In this document: one piece after another, positions 18,418-26,637 of the stretch
How positions within the stretch are numbered: the first letter of the stretch is position 1
Layout of the letters: every line of letters starts with the position of its first letter
DNA from: Pseudomonas sp. ZH-FAD
Lineage (GTDB): Bacteria > Pseudomonadota > Gammaproteobacteria > Pseudomonadales > Pseudomonadaceae
Assembly: GCF_002803095.1 (NCBI RefSeq)
Contig: NZ_PGLR01000026.1
Coordinates: 26,189-90,188, forward strand
DNA: 64,000 nt
Reading direction: 5' to 3'
The notes under the pieces: model-generated
Told to the model about the DNA's origin: nothing
The model's input: only the letters and a program-made list of their open reading frames with translations
The model's database searches: none
Translations under genes and position numbers: made by a program

Positions 18418-19292
18418 CCGATGGAAAGCTGGCGGGCCACGAAGCGCTTGCCCGGCGCCACGATCTGCTCCTGCGCGGCGACCAACGGCAGGTCGCGCGC
18501 GCCGTCCGCAGTCTGCTCGACCAAGGCGTAGAGCGTTGCCGTGGCCAGTTCCAGAGCCTGCGGCAACGCCTGCCCGGCCAGCAACCGGCCTAGCAGGGTG
18601 GCCGAGAACACATCGCCCATGCCATTCGGCAAAGGATGCAGCGCCAGGCGCGGGGTGGTCACCAGCCAGGCGCCCTCGCCGTTCACTGCCAGCGTGCCCA
18701 GCTCATTGTCGGGGATATCCGGCGTCGCCAGGCTGGTGACGATGACCACGTCCGGGCCACGACCGCGCAACTGCCGGGCAACCTTCACCGCCTCCTGCAA
18801 ATTGGCCGGTTTAGAGCCCGTGAGCAGTTCGAACTCGAACTGATTGGGCGTGATGATATTGGCGAAGGGAATCGCCTGATCACGGAGGAAATCGGGAATC
18901 GCCGGGTTGACGAACACGCCACGCCCGACGTCGCCCATCACCGGGTCGCACAGGTAACGCACTGACGGGTTGTGCTGACGAATTTCGCCCACCGCCTCGA
19001 GAATCACCCGCCCGGTATCGGCATCGCCCAGGTAGCCGGACAGTACCGCCGCCAGGCGCGGTAGCACACCGCGCTCACGCAGCCCCAACAGCACCTCGCG
19101 TACATGCTCGGCACCGAACACCTGCCCGCGAAACTGGCCGTAACCGGTGTGGTTGGAGAACTGCACGGTGTGAATCGGCAGCACCTCGAAGCCCAACCGC
19201 TGCAACGGAAACACCGCAGCAGCATTGCCGACATGGCCCCAGGCGACATGCGACTGAATGGACAGAACAAGGGGCGGTAGCGTGGCGCTCAT
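18414..19292 (-). CDS. pdxY: Pyridoxal kinase PdxY
   Basis: This 292-residue ribokinase-fold enzyme phosphorylates pyridoxal in the PLP salvage pathway. Diagnostic segments are IQSHVAWGHVGNAAAVFPLQ at the start, DPVMGD, the ATP-binding VIVTSLATP region, and the catalytic loop PNGMGDVFSATLLGRLL with the general-base Asp (about residue 225). The length equals the PdxY family. It is alone on the minus strand, facing the siderophore ATPase. The 280 bases upstream contain no gene but hold the AT-rich control region of the sulfur operon. Confidence 0.94.
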   Translation of the reverse strand: MSATLPPLVLSIQSHVAWGHVGNAAAVFPLQRLGFEVLPIHTVQFSNHTGYGQFRGQVFGAEHVREVLLGLRERGVLPRLAAVLSGYLGDADTGRVILEAVGEIRQHNPSVRYLCDPVMGDVGRGVFVNPAIPDFLRDQAIPFANIITPNQFEFELLTGSKPANLQEAVKVARQLRGRGPDVVIVTSLATPDIPDNELGTLAVNGEGAWLVTTPRLALHPLPNGMGDVFSATLLGRLLAGQALPQALELATATLYALVEQTADGARDLPLVAAQEQIVAPGKRFVARQLSIG

Positions 19293-19420
19293 GACGATCT
19301 CTGCTGGCCGGGTACGACGAGGCGCAGATTATTCGCCAAGCGGCCCGGGCATACCACCCATCAATGATCTGAAAGGTTCAGGCCGGACCATCCACGGATC
19401 GGGCATCTATCACCTAACTT

Positions 19421-19490
19421 TCTGACACATTCATATTCTAAAATCGTATTTATTTTTAATATTTAAAACCAATAAGGTATAAGAAACCGG
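19421..19490. promoter_or_regulatory. AT-rich upstream island of the sulfur operon
   Basis: A 70-base island far richer in A+T than its surroundings lies 84 to 153 bases upstream of the first SfnB-like gene. It contains TATAAGAAA (19478-19486), also found in the islands before tauD and before the orphan MetQ gene. No convincing sigma-70 or sigma-54 core was assigned. The rest of 19293-19573 shows nothing further. Confidence 0.5.
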
Positions 19491-19573
19491 ACCACCGGAG
19501 CCTCGATTTTCCCGCCGCTCCGTTGCGCCCTCATCTCGGTGCCGTTGCGGCACATCCACAAGATGAGGTTTGC

Positions 19574-20812
19574 ATGAGCAGTCCGATTACCCTTGAGGAC
19601 AGCGACCAGGACGTCGCCCCTTCGCTGTTCCCCGCCGCCATTCTCAGCAACGACGCCGAAGCCCTGCAGGCTGCACATGCCCTGGCAGAAGCGGCGCAGC
19701 TGGAAGTCATCCAGCGCGACCGCGAGCGCCGCCTGCCCTGGGACCTGGTGGAACGCTTCACCGCCAGCGGCCTCGGCAGCATCGCCGTGCCGCGCGCCTT
19801 CGGTGGCCCGCAGCTGTCCTATGTGACCATCGCCGAGGTGTTTCGCATCATCTCCGCGGTCGACCCGGCCCTGGGGCAGATTCCGCAGAACCAGTTCGGC
19901 CTGCTCGGCGTCCTGCAGGCGGCCGCCAGCCAGGAACAACAGCAGCGCCTGTTCGCCAGCGTGCTGGCCGGCTGGCGCATCGGCAATGGCGGCCCCGAAC
20001 GGGGCAGCAAGCACACCCTGGACATCCAGGCACGCCTGGTGCAGCGCGATGGCCGCTGGCTGTTCAGCGGCGAGAAGTTCTATTCCACCGGTGCCCTCTT
20101 CGCCCACTGGATCGCCAGCAAGGCCCTGGACGATCAGGGCCGGCCGTGGCTGGCCTTTATCCAGCGCGGGCGTGCCGGGCTGCGCATCGTCAACGACTGG
20201 TCCGGCTTCGGCCAGCGCACCACCGCCAGCGGCACCGTGTTGCTGAATGACGTGGAGGTGGACGAGAACAACCTGATTCCGCTCTGGCCGCTGGCCGACA
20301 AGCCGAGCATTCAGGGCGCTTTCTCCCAGTTGATCCAGGCCGCCATCGATCTGGGCATCGCCGACGGCGCGCTGCGCGACACGCTCGACTTCGTGCGGCA
20401 CAAGGCTCGCCCTTGGATCGACGCCAAGGTCGAGCGTGCCGGCGATGATCCCTACGTGATCGCCGATGTCGGCCGCCTGCAGATCGAACTGCACGCTGCC
20501 GAAGCCCTGCTGCACAAGGCCGCTCGCGTGCTCGACGAAGTCGCGGCAAGCGCCATCGATGCCGATGCCGCCGCCCGCGCCTCCATCGCGGTGGCCGAAG
20601 CCAAGGCGCTGACCACCGAAATCTCCCTGACCGCCAGCGAGAAGCTGCTGGAACTGGCCGGCAGCCGCGCCACCCTGGCCGAGTTCGGCCTCGACCGCCA
20701 CTGGCGCAACGCGCGCACCCACACCCTGCACGACCCGGTGCGCTGGAAGTACCACGCCGTCGGCGCCTGGCACCTCAACCAACGTCACCCCGCCCGCCAT
20801 TCCTGGATCTGA
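19574..20812 (+). CDS. SfnB-type acyl-CoA-dehydrogenase-like flavoprotein (first)
   Basis: This 412-residue acyl-CoA-dehydrogenase-fold protein is of the sulfur-acquisition SfnB/DszC type, which are FMNH2- or FAD-dependent monooxygenases or dehydrogenases for sulfonates, sulfones and similar compounds. Visible segments are VERFTASGLGSIAVPRAFGG (N-terminal helical domain), NDWSGFGQRTTASGTV (middle strand domain) and the C-terminal LAEFGLDRHWRNARTHTLHD. The catalytic Glu of true acyl-CoA dehydrogenases is not evident. GAGG precedes ATG 19574. A close paralogue follows three bases after the stop. The exact substrate is unknown. Confidence 0.88.
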   Translation: MSSPITLEDSDQDVAPSLFPAAILSNDAEALQAAHALAEAAQLEVIQRDRERRLPWDLVERFTASGLGSIAVPRAFGGPQLSYVTIAEVFRIISAVDPALGQIPQNQFGLLGVLQAAASQEQQQRLFASVLAGWRIGNGGPERGSKHTLDIQARLVQRDGRWLFSGEKFYSTGALFAHWIASKALDDQGRPWLAFIQRGRAGLRIVNDWSGFGQRTTASGTVLLNDVEVDENNLIPLWPLADKPSIQGAFSQLIQAAIDLGIADGALRDTLDFVRHKARPWIDAKVERAGDDPYVIADVGRLQIELHAAEALLHKAARVLDEVAASAIDADAAARASIAVAEAKALTTEISLTASEKLLELAGSRATLAEFGLDRHWRNARTHTLHDPVRWKYHAVGAWHLNQRHPARHSWI

Positions 20813-20815
20813 GCC

Positions 20816-22015
20816 ATGAACGCACCTTTGACTTCCACGGTGGCGCTGATTCGCAGCGACGCCGAAGCCCTCGATGTAGCCCAGTCCCTGGCCGAGGTAC
20901 TGGCCCCCGGCAGTGCCGAACGCGACCGCGAACGGCGCCTGCCGCACGCTGAACTGGACCTGTTCAGCCACTCCGGCCTGTGGGCCATCAGCGTGCCCAA
21001 GGCCTTTGGCGGCGCGGGCGTTTCCAGCGTCACCCTGGCCAAGGTCATCGCCCGCATTGCCCAGGCCGATGCCTCGCTCGGGCAGATTCCGCAGAACCAC
21101 TTCTATGCCCTGGAAGTGCTGCGCATCAACGGCAGCGAAGCGCAGCAACGTCGCCTCTACGGCGAAGTTCTGGCCGGTAAGCGCTTCGGCAACGCCCTGG
21201 CCGAACTCGGCACCAGGACCGCGCTGGATCGCAACACCCGACTGAGCCGCGATGGCGAGCACTACCGCGTCAACGGGCGCAAGTTCTACGCCACCGGCGC
21301 GCTCTATGCCCAGCGCATTCCCACCCTGGCGGTGGATGAGCACGGCAATGGCCAACTGGCCTTTATCCCGCGCCAGGCACCCGGCCTGCAGGTGATCGAC
21401 GACTGGAGCGGCTTCGGCCAGCGCACCACCGGCAGCGGCTCGGTAGTGCTGGACAACGTGCCGGTGGCCGCCGAGGACGTGGTGCCGTTTCAGAGCGCCT
21501 TCGACCGCCCGACTACCGTCGGCCCCTTCGCCCAGCTGCTGCATGCGGCCATCGACACCGGCATCGCTCGCGCCGCCTACGAAGATCTGTTGCAGTTCGT
21601 CCGCCACAAGTCGCGTCCCTGGATCGACGCCGGCATCGACAAGGCCAGCGATGACCCACTGACCCAGCAGGAAATCGGTCGCCTGGTGATTCGCCTGCAC
21701 GCCAGCGAAGCGCTGCTGGAGCGCGCTGGCGAATTCGTCGACCGCGCCCAGACCGTGCCGGACGAGCAGAGCGTGGCCGCTGCTTCCATCGCCGTGGCCG
21801 AAGCGCGGGCGATCAGCACCGAAGTCTCGCTGCTGATTGCCAGCAAGCTGCTGGAGCTGTCCGGCAGCCGCGCCACCCTGGCCGAATACGGCCTCGACCG
21901 GCACTGGCGCAACGCACGCACCCACACCCTGCACGACCCGGTACGCTGGAAGTACCACGCCATCGGCGACTACCTGCTCAACGAGCGCCTGCCGCCGCGT
22001 CGGGGGACCATCTGA
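20816..22015 (+). CDS. SfnB-type acyl-CoA-dehydrogenase-like flavoprotein (second)
   Basis: This 399-residue tandem paralogue of the preceding protein shares DWSGFGQRTT, SLGQIPQN and the C-terminal DRHWRNARTHTLHDPVRWKY. Differences lie mostly in the N-terminal 40 residues and the substrate side of the barrel, so the pair may handle different organosulfur compounds or form a heteromeric enzyme. Its stop TGA overlaps the ATG of the DszA-like gene by one base. Both would need reduced flavin, and no dedicated flavin reductase is encoded in this operon. Confidence 0.88.
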   Translation: MNAPLTSTVALIRSDAEALDVAQSLAEVLAPGSAERDRERRLPHAELDLFSHSGLWAISVPKAFGGAGVSSVTLAKVIARIAQADASLGQIPQNHFYALEVLRINGSEAQQRRLYGEVLAGKRFGNALAELGTRTALDRNTRLSRDGEHYRVNGRKFYATGALYAQRIPTLAVDEHGNGQLAFIPRQAPGLQVIDDWSGFGQRTTGSGSVVLDNVPVAAEDVVPFQSAFDRPTTVGPFAQLLHAAIDTGIARAAYEDLLQFVRHKSRPWIDAGIDKASDDPLTQQEIGRLVIRLHASEALLERAGEFVDRAQTVPDEQSVAAASIAVAEARAISTEVSLLIASKLLELSGSRATLAEYGLDRHWRNARTHTLHDPVRWKYHAIGDYLLNERLPPRRGTI

Positions 22016-23433
22016 TGGCCAGGGAAATCCTCCTCAACGCCTTCAACATGAACTGCGTCGGGCATATCCATCACGGGCTGTGGACGCACCCGCGCGACCG
22101 CTCGACGGATTTCAACCAACTGAGCTACTGGACGGACCTGGCCCAGTTGCTCGAACGCGGCCTGTTCGATGGGCTGTTCATCGCCGATATCCTCGGCGTT
22201 TACGACGTCTACCAGAACGGCATCGACCTGCCCCTGCAGGAGGCCATCCAGCTGCCGGTCAACGACCCTCTACTACTGGTCTCGGCCATGGCCGGGGTGA
22301 CCCGGAACCTGGGTTTCGGCGTGACCGCCAACCTCAGCTACGAGGCGCCCTACACTTTCGCCCGACGCCTATCGACCCTCGACCATCTCACTCACGGGCG
22401 CATCGGCTGGAACATCGTCACCGGCTACCTGGACAGCGCCGCCAAGGCCATGGGTCGCCCGCAGCAAGTCGAGCATGACCGCCGCTACGACCAGGCCGAC
22501 GAGTACCTCGAGGTGCTCTACAAACTGCTCGAGGGCAGTTGGCAGGACGATGCCGTGCTGGCCGACCGCGAACGACGCCTCTACGCGCAACCCGGCAAGG
22601 TGCACAAGGTGCGCCACCAGGGCGAGTTCTATCAGGTCGAGGGTTATCACCTCAGCCAGCCGTCGCCGCAGCGCACGCCGTTGTTGTTCCAGGCCGGCTC
22701 ATCTACACGCGGCCTGCGTTTTGCCGGCGCGCATGCCGAGTGCGTGTTCATAGGCGGCAATGACCATGCTGCGGTGCGCGCCCAGGTCGACAAGGTGCGC
22801 GCCAGCGCCGTGGCGGCCGGTCGTTCAGCCGACGGCATCAAGGTGTTCATGGGCATCGCCGTGATCGTCGCGCCGACCGAGGCAGAGGCCCACGACAAGC
22901 ACGCCGAGTACCTGCGCTACGCCAGCCCGGAGGCCGGCATCGCGCATTTCTCCAGCTCCACCGGCATTGACCTGGCCGCCTTCGGCCTGGACGAGCCGAT
23001 CCAGCCGCGCAAGACCAATGCCATCGAGTCGGTGGTCAGGACCTTCAGCGGCTGGACCAAGCGCCGCCTGCTGCAACAGCACGCCCTCGGCGGTCGCTAC
23101 CCGCTGGTGGTCGGCTCGCCCGAGCAAGTGGCCGAACAACTGATCGCCTGGATCGACGCCACCGGCCTGGACGGTTTCAACCTTACGCGCATCGTCACCC
23201 CGGAAAGCTACGCCGATTTCATCGACCTGGTGATTCCCGAGCTGCAACGTCGGGGTCGCTACAAGACCGCCTACGCAGACGGCGCCCTGCGCCACAAGCT
23301 GTTCGGCCAGGGCCCGCGCCTACCGGCCGATCACCCCGGCGCCGCCTGGCGCGACCCCGCCCGCCTGGAGCACCAGTCCAGCATCACCCACGAATTGCGA
23401 GGCCTCAGCCACAACGCGCTGAGCCTGCTCTGA
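22015..23433 (+). CDS. NtaA/SnaA/DszA-family FMN-dependent monooxygenase
   Basis: This 472-residue luciferase-like TIM-barrel monooxygenase is of the DszA/NtaA/SnaA group. It has ILLNAFNMNCVGHIHHGLW at the start, LFDGLFIADILGVYDVY, RLSTLDHLTHGRIGWNIVTG and FQAGSSTRGLRFA, which are standard FMNH2-binding segments. The family oxidises sulfones, nitrilotriacetate or similar compounds to release sulfite or cleave C-N bonds. In this operon, with two SfnB-like proteins, C-S cleavage of a sulfone or thioether is the likely job. It needs an external flavin reductase. The ATG overlaps the upstream stop. Confidence 0.9.
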   Translation: MAREILLNAFNMNCVGHIHHGLWTHPRDRSTDFNQLSYWTDLAQLLERGLFDGLFIADILGVYDVYQNGIDLPLQEAIQLPVNDPLLLVSAMAGVTRNLGFGVTANLSYEAPYTFARRLSTLDHLTHGRIGWNIVTGYLDSAAKAMGRPQQVEHDRRYDQADEYLEVLYKLLEGSWQDDAVLADRERRLYAQPGKVHKVRHQGEFYQVEGYHLSQPSPQRTPLLFQAGSSTRGLRFAGAHAECVFIGGNDHAAVRAQVDKVRASAVAAGRSADGIKVFMGIAVIVAPTEAEAHDKHAEYLRYASPEAGIAHFSSSTGIDLAAFGLDEPIQPRKTNAIESVVRTFSGWTKRRLLQQHALGGRYPLVVGSPEQVAEQLIAWIDATGLDGFNLTRIVTPESYADFIDLVIPELQRRGRYKTAYADGALRHKLFGQGPRLPADHPGAAWRDPARLEHQSSITHELRGLSHNALSLL

Positions 23434-23453
23434 CCCACCACAAGGACGCCATC

Positions 23454-24248
23454 ATGCTCAAGACCCTGAAAACCCTGACCCTCGGTACCCTGCTCGCCGC
23501 CAGCAGCCTGGCGCTGGCCGAGCCTGCCCTGAAACTCGGCACCACCGCCGCCTTCGCCCCGCCGCTGGAAGTGGCCGTGGCCGAGGCGAAGAAACAGGGC
23601 CTGGAGGTGGAACTGGTCGAGTTCACCGACTGGATCGCGCCCAACGTCAGCCTGGCCAACGGCGACATCGACGTGAACTACTTCCAGCACATCCCCTTCC
23701 TGGAGAACGCCAAGTCCGAAGGCGGTTATGACCTGGTGCCGGTGGCACGCGGCGTGCTCAACAACGTCGGCCTGTACTCGAAGAAGCACAAGGACTTCTC
23801 CACCCTGCCGGACGGCGCCAAGGTGGCCATCGCCAACGACCCGATCAATGGCGGACGAGGCCTGCAACTGCTGCGCAAAGCCGGGCTGATCGAGCTCAAG
23901 CCCGATGTCGGCTACAAGGCCACTCTGGAGGACATCACCGCCAATCCGAAGAACATCCGCATCATCGAGCTGGAAGCCGTGCAACTGGTGCGTGCCCTGG
24001 ATGAAGTGGACGTGGCCCAGGGTTACCCGCACTACATCCGCCTGGCCGGCACCCATGACCCGGAGTCGGCGCTGCTGTTCGACGGCCTGGACAACCCCGA
24101 GTACATCATCCAGTTCGTCGCCCAGCCGGGCAAAGCCAAGGACGCCCGTCTGCTCAAGTTCATCGACATCTACCAGCACTCGCCGGCCGTGCGCGCTGCC
24201 CTGGACAAGGCCCACGGCAAGCTCTACCAGCCGGGTTGGGAAAGCTGA
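23454..24248 (+). CDS. MetQ/NlpA-family periplasmic binding protein
   Basis: This 264-residue MetQ-family binding protein has the signal peptide TLGTLLAASSLALA (about 8-22). No lipobox Cys follows, so unlike Escherichia coli MetQ it should be soluble in the periplasm. Core motifs include TDWIAPNVSLANGDIDVNYFQ, AIANDPINGGRGLQLLRKAG and an Asn/Asp-rich binding cleft. The partner ATPase and permease follow directly. The context of desulfurising flavoenzymes suggests an organosulfur ligand such as methionine, a methionine oxide or a related thioether. The exact ligand is inferred, not seen. Confidence 0.9.
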   Translation: MLKTLKTLTLGTLLAASSLALAEPALKLGTTAAFAPPLEVAVAEAKKQGLEVELVEFTDWIAPNVSLANGDIDVNYFQHIPFLENAKSEGGYDLVPVARGVLNNVGLYSKKHKDFSTLPDGAKVAIANDPINGGRGLQLLRKAGLIELKPDVGYKATLEDITANPKNIRIIELEAVQLVRALDEVDVAQGYPHYIRLAGTHDPESALLFDGLDNPEYIIQFVAQPGKAKDARLLKFIDIYQHSPAVRAALDKAHGKLYQPGWES

Positions 24249-24249
24249 C

Positions 24250-25347
24250 ATGAGCGGCTTCGACCCTCATCTGCAGCAGGCCGCACAGGCCAGCCAGGCG
24301 GTCGACGCGCACCTGCGCTTCGACAATTTGGGCAAGGCCTACGACGGCGCCAACGGCCCGGTGCAGGCGCTGCGCGACATCGATCTGGCGATCGCCCGTG
24401 GCGAAGTGTTCGGCATCATCGGCCGCAGTGGCGCGGGAAAGTCCTCGCTGCTGCGCACCATCAACCGCCTGGAGCAACCCAGCAGCGGCCGGGTGCTGAT
24501 CGACGGCATCGACATCGCCCTCTACGACGAGGATCGACTGGTCGCCCTGCGCCGGCGCATCGGCATGATCTTCCAGCACTTCAACCTGATGTCGGCCAAG
24601 ACCGTATGGCAGAACGTCGAGTTGCCGCTGAAGGTGGCCGGCGTGCCGCGCGAAGCGCGCCAGCGCAAGGTGCGCGAACTGCTCGAACTGGTCGGCCTGG
24701 AAAACAAGCACGCGGCCTATCCGGCGCAGCTTTCCGGCGGGCAGAAACAGCGCGTGGGCATCGCCCGCGCCCTGGTGCACGACCCGCAGATATTGCTGTG
24801 CGACGAGGCCACCAGTGCGCTGGATCCGGAAACCACCCAGTCGATCCTCGGCCTGCTGCGTGAGATCAACCAGCGCCTGAACCTCACCGTGGTGCTGATC
24901 ACCCACGAGATGGCGGTGATCCGCGAGATCTGCGACCGCGTGGTGGTGCTGGAGCATGGCGAAGTGGTCGAGCAAGGGCCGGTGTGGCGGGTGTTCGGCT
25001 CCCCACGCCACGAGGTGACCCGCACCCTGCTCGCACCGTTGCAGCATGCCCTGCCAGCGCGTCTGCAGGAACGCCTGCACAGCGAACGCGAAAACCCTGA
25101 CGACGACCTGATACTGCGCCTGCACTTCACCGGCAGCGGCCTGGAGCCCGACCTGCCGGCCATCGGCGCAGCACTGGGCGGCCGCGTGACGCTGCTCGAC
25201 GCCAGCCTGGAGCAGATCCAGGGCCATGCAGTGGGCCATCTGATCCTCGCCGTCGGCCAGTCGCCATTCGACCATCCCACACTGCTCGACAACCTACGGC
25301 CGCTGGCCGATCACCTGGAGGTACTGGGTTATGTCACTGCTGCTTGA
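24250..25347 (+). CDS. MetN-type ABC ATPase with NIL domain
   Basis: This 365-residue ATPase has Walker A GRSGAGKSS (about 60-68), signature LSGGQKQRVGIARAL, Walker B ILLCDEATSALD and the switch VVLITHEMAV. The last 80 residues form the ferredoxin-like NIL domain that lets intracellular substrate inhibit MetNI transporters. The N-terminus is about 20 residues longer than usual, starting MSGFDPHLQQ. The gene follows metQ with one base between, and its end overlaps the permease by 17 bases. It is part of the organosulfur importer. Confidence 0.93.
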   Translation: MSGFDPHLQQAAQASQAVDAHLRFDNLGKAYDGANGPVQALRDIDLAIARGEVFGIIGRSGAGKSSLLRTINRLEQPSSGRVLIDGIDIALYDEDRLVALRRRIGMIFQHFNLMSAKTVWQNVELPLKVAGVPREARQRKVRELLELVGLENKHAAYPAQLSGGQKQRVGIARALVHDPQILLCDEATSALDPETTQSILGLLREINQRLNLTVVLITHEMAVIREICDRVVVLEHGEVVEQGPVWRVFGSPRHEVTRTLLAPLQHALPARLQERLHSERENPDDDLILRLHFTGSGLEPDLPAIGAALGGRVTLLDASLEQIQGHAVGHLILAVGQSPFDHPTLLDNLRPLADHLEVLGYVTAA

Positions 25348-25981
25348 TCGCCTCTGGCAAGGCCTGCTCGATACCCTGCTGATGGTCGGCGTGTCCTCGC
25401 TGCTGGCGCTGCTGGCCGGCATTCCGCTGGCGGTGTTCCTGGTCACCAGCAGCAAGGGCGGCATCTTCGAGGCGCCCCGCCTGAACCAGGTGCTGGGCGC
25501 CATCGTCAACCTGTTCCGCTCGATTCCCTTTCTGATCCTGATGGTGGCGCTGATTCCCTTCACCCGTTTGATCGTCGGCACTACCTACGGCGTATGGGCG
25601 GCCGTGGTGCCGCTGACCATCGCCGCCACGCCATTCTTCGCCCGCATCGCCGAAGTCAGCCTGCGCGAGGTCGACCACGGCCTGATCGAAGCCGCCCAGG
25701 CCATGGGCTGCCGACGCTGGCATATCGTCTGGCACGTGCTGCTGCCCGAGGCCCTGCCGGGCATCGTCGGCGGCTTCACCATCACCTTGGTGACCATGAT
25801 CAATTCCTCGGCCATGGCCGGTGCCATCGGCGCAGGCGGCCTCGGCGACCTGGCCTACCGCTACGGTTACCAGCGCTTCGACAGCCAAGTGATGCTCACC
25901 GTGATTGTTGCCCTGGTGGTGCTGGTCAGCCTGATCCAGCTCAGTGGAGACAGGTTGGCGCAGAGGTTGAACAAGCGCTGA
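25331..25981 (+). CDS. MetI-type ABC permease
   Basis: This 216-residue permease has five membrane segments and the coupling EAA loop EAAQAMGCRRWHIVWHVLLP (about residues 115-135). The segments GTTYGVWAAVVPLTIAATPF and GGFTITLVTMINSSAMAGAI are diagnostic of MetI. It overlaps the ATPase gene by 17 bases and completes the QNI importer. No terminator was recognised after TGA 25981; the next 168 bases (25982-26149) hold no convincing gene. Confidence 0.93.
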   Translation: MSLLLDRLWQGLLDTLLMVGVSSLLALLAGIPLAVFLVTSSKGGIFEAPRLNQVLGAIVNLFRSIPFLILMVALIPFTRLIVGTTYGVWAAVVPLTIAATPFFARIAEVSLREVDHGLIEAAQAMGCRRWHIVWHVLLPEALPGIVGGFTITLVTMINSSAMAGAIGAGGLGDLAYRYGYQRFDSQVMLTVIVALVVLVSLIQLSGDRLAQRLNKR

Positions 25982-26149
25982 CGTGGTGGTTGGCTGCACA
26001 GGGGGAAGTCTCGCACCTCAAGGTATCACTCTGTGCAAAGCAACGGCAAATCCCCCATGGAAAATCGAAATCCGCAATGGAGCCTGCCCACCACACCGGC
26101 AACAACCCTCAGACCACATGCACGACGAACGGTCGAACACTGCATTGAC

Positions 26150-26169
26150 ATATCGGTAAATGTCGATAT
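26150..26169. promoter_or_regulatory. ArsR operator 1: ATATCG-N8-CGATAT
   Basis: A perfect six-base dyad with an 8-base spacer lies 11 to 30 bases upstream of the arsR start. The same pattern recurs twice downstream (26497-26516 and 26589-26608), so it is very likely the autoregulatory binding site. Confidence 0.8.
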
Positions 26170-26179
26170 TATTGCCCCC

Positions 26180-26482
26180 ATGGAACTGATCAATGTATTC
26201 AAAGCCCTCTCGAATCCCACCCGCCTTGGCATCCTCAAGGGGTTGAAGGATCCGGTTAAGAACTTTCCTCCCCAGGATGAAGGGGACGTTCATACCGTGG
26301 GCGTCTGCGTCAGCAGTATTCAGGAAGGTGTCGGTCTGTCGCAGTCGACGGTGTCCGATTACCTCGCCACGCTGCAGCGAGTCGGTCTGGTCGAAGTCCG
26401 TCGGATCGGACAGTGGACCTACTACAAGCGCAATGAAGCCAATATCCGTGCTCTGGCCGAGCTGATAGGCAAGGAGCTGTAA
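26180..26482 (+). CDS. ArsR-family repressor
   Basis: This 100-residue ArsR/SmtB-type winged-helix protein has DNA-recognition helix SSIQEGVGLSQSTVSDYLAT (about 45-64) and wing VGLVEVRRIGQWTYYKRNE. I start it at ATG 26180, since the in-frame sequence upstream overlaps operator 1 and has no family likeness. It has a single Cys in the VGVCVSS stretch, so it is not a typical metal-thiolate ArsR and may sense an organic electrophile or redox signal. The oxidoreductase gene behind operators 2 and 3 is the probable target. Confidence 0.9.
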   Translation: MELINVFKALSNPTRLGILKGLKDPVKNFPPQDEGDVHTVGVCVSSIQEGVGLSQSTVSDYLATLQRVGLVEVRRIGQWTYYKRNEANIRALAELIGKEL

Positions 26483-26496
26483 TTTTTTGATCTTTA

Positions 26497-26516
26497 ATAT
26501 CGAGACATCCCGATAT
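26497..26516. promoter_or_regulatory. ArsR operator 2: ATATCG-N8-CGATAT
   Basis: A second perfect copy of the dyad lies 14 bases after the arsR stop and 121 bases before the oxidoreductase start. The same arms and spacer length as operator 1 argue for the same regulator. Confidence 0.78.
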
Positions 26517-26588
26517 CCCTTTTAACCGAAACATAGCCTGACAATGGAGAAACCCTAGGCACAGTCGCGTAAATTTTTTTGCATCAAT

Positions 26589-26608
26589 ATATCGAAAATT
26601 CCCTATAT
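26589..26608. promoter_or_regulatory. ArsR operator 3: ATATCG-N8-CTATAT
   Basis: A third copy, with one mismatch in the right arm, ends 29 bases before the oxidoreductase ATG. It and operator 2 also share the following ATATCCCTTTT and GAAACA stretches, so this stretch looks like a local duplication of an operator-promoter unit. Confidence 0.7.
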
Positions 26609-26637
26609 CCCTTTTTCTAGAAACAAGGAACCACACA

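Noticed and set aside
19463..21958. Very long open frame on the minus strand opposite the two SfnB-like genes
   Set aside because: It is antisense to two clearly homologous flavoprotein genes; high GC leaves the opposite frame open. No family likeness.
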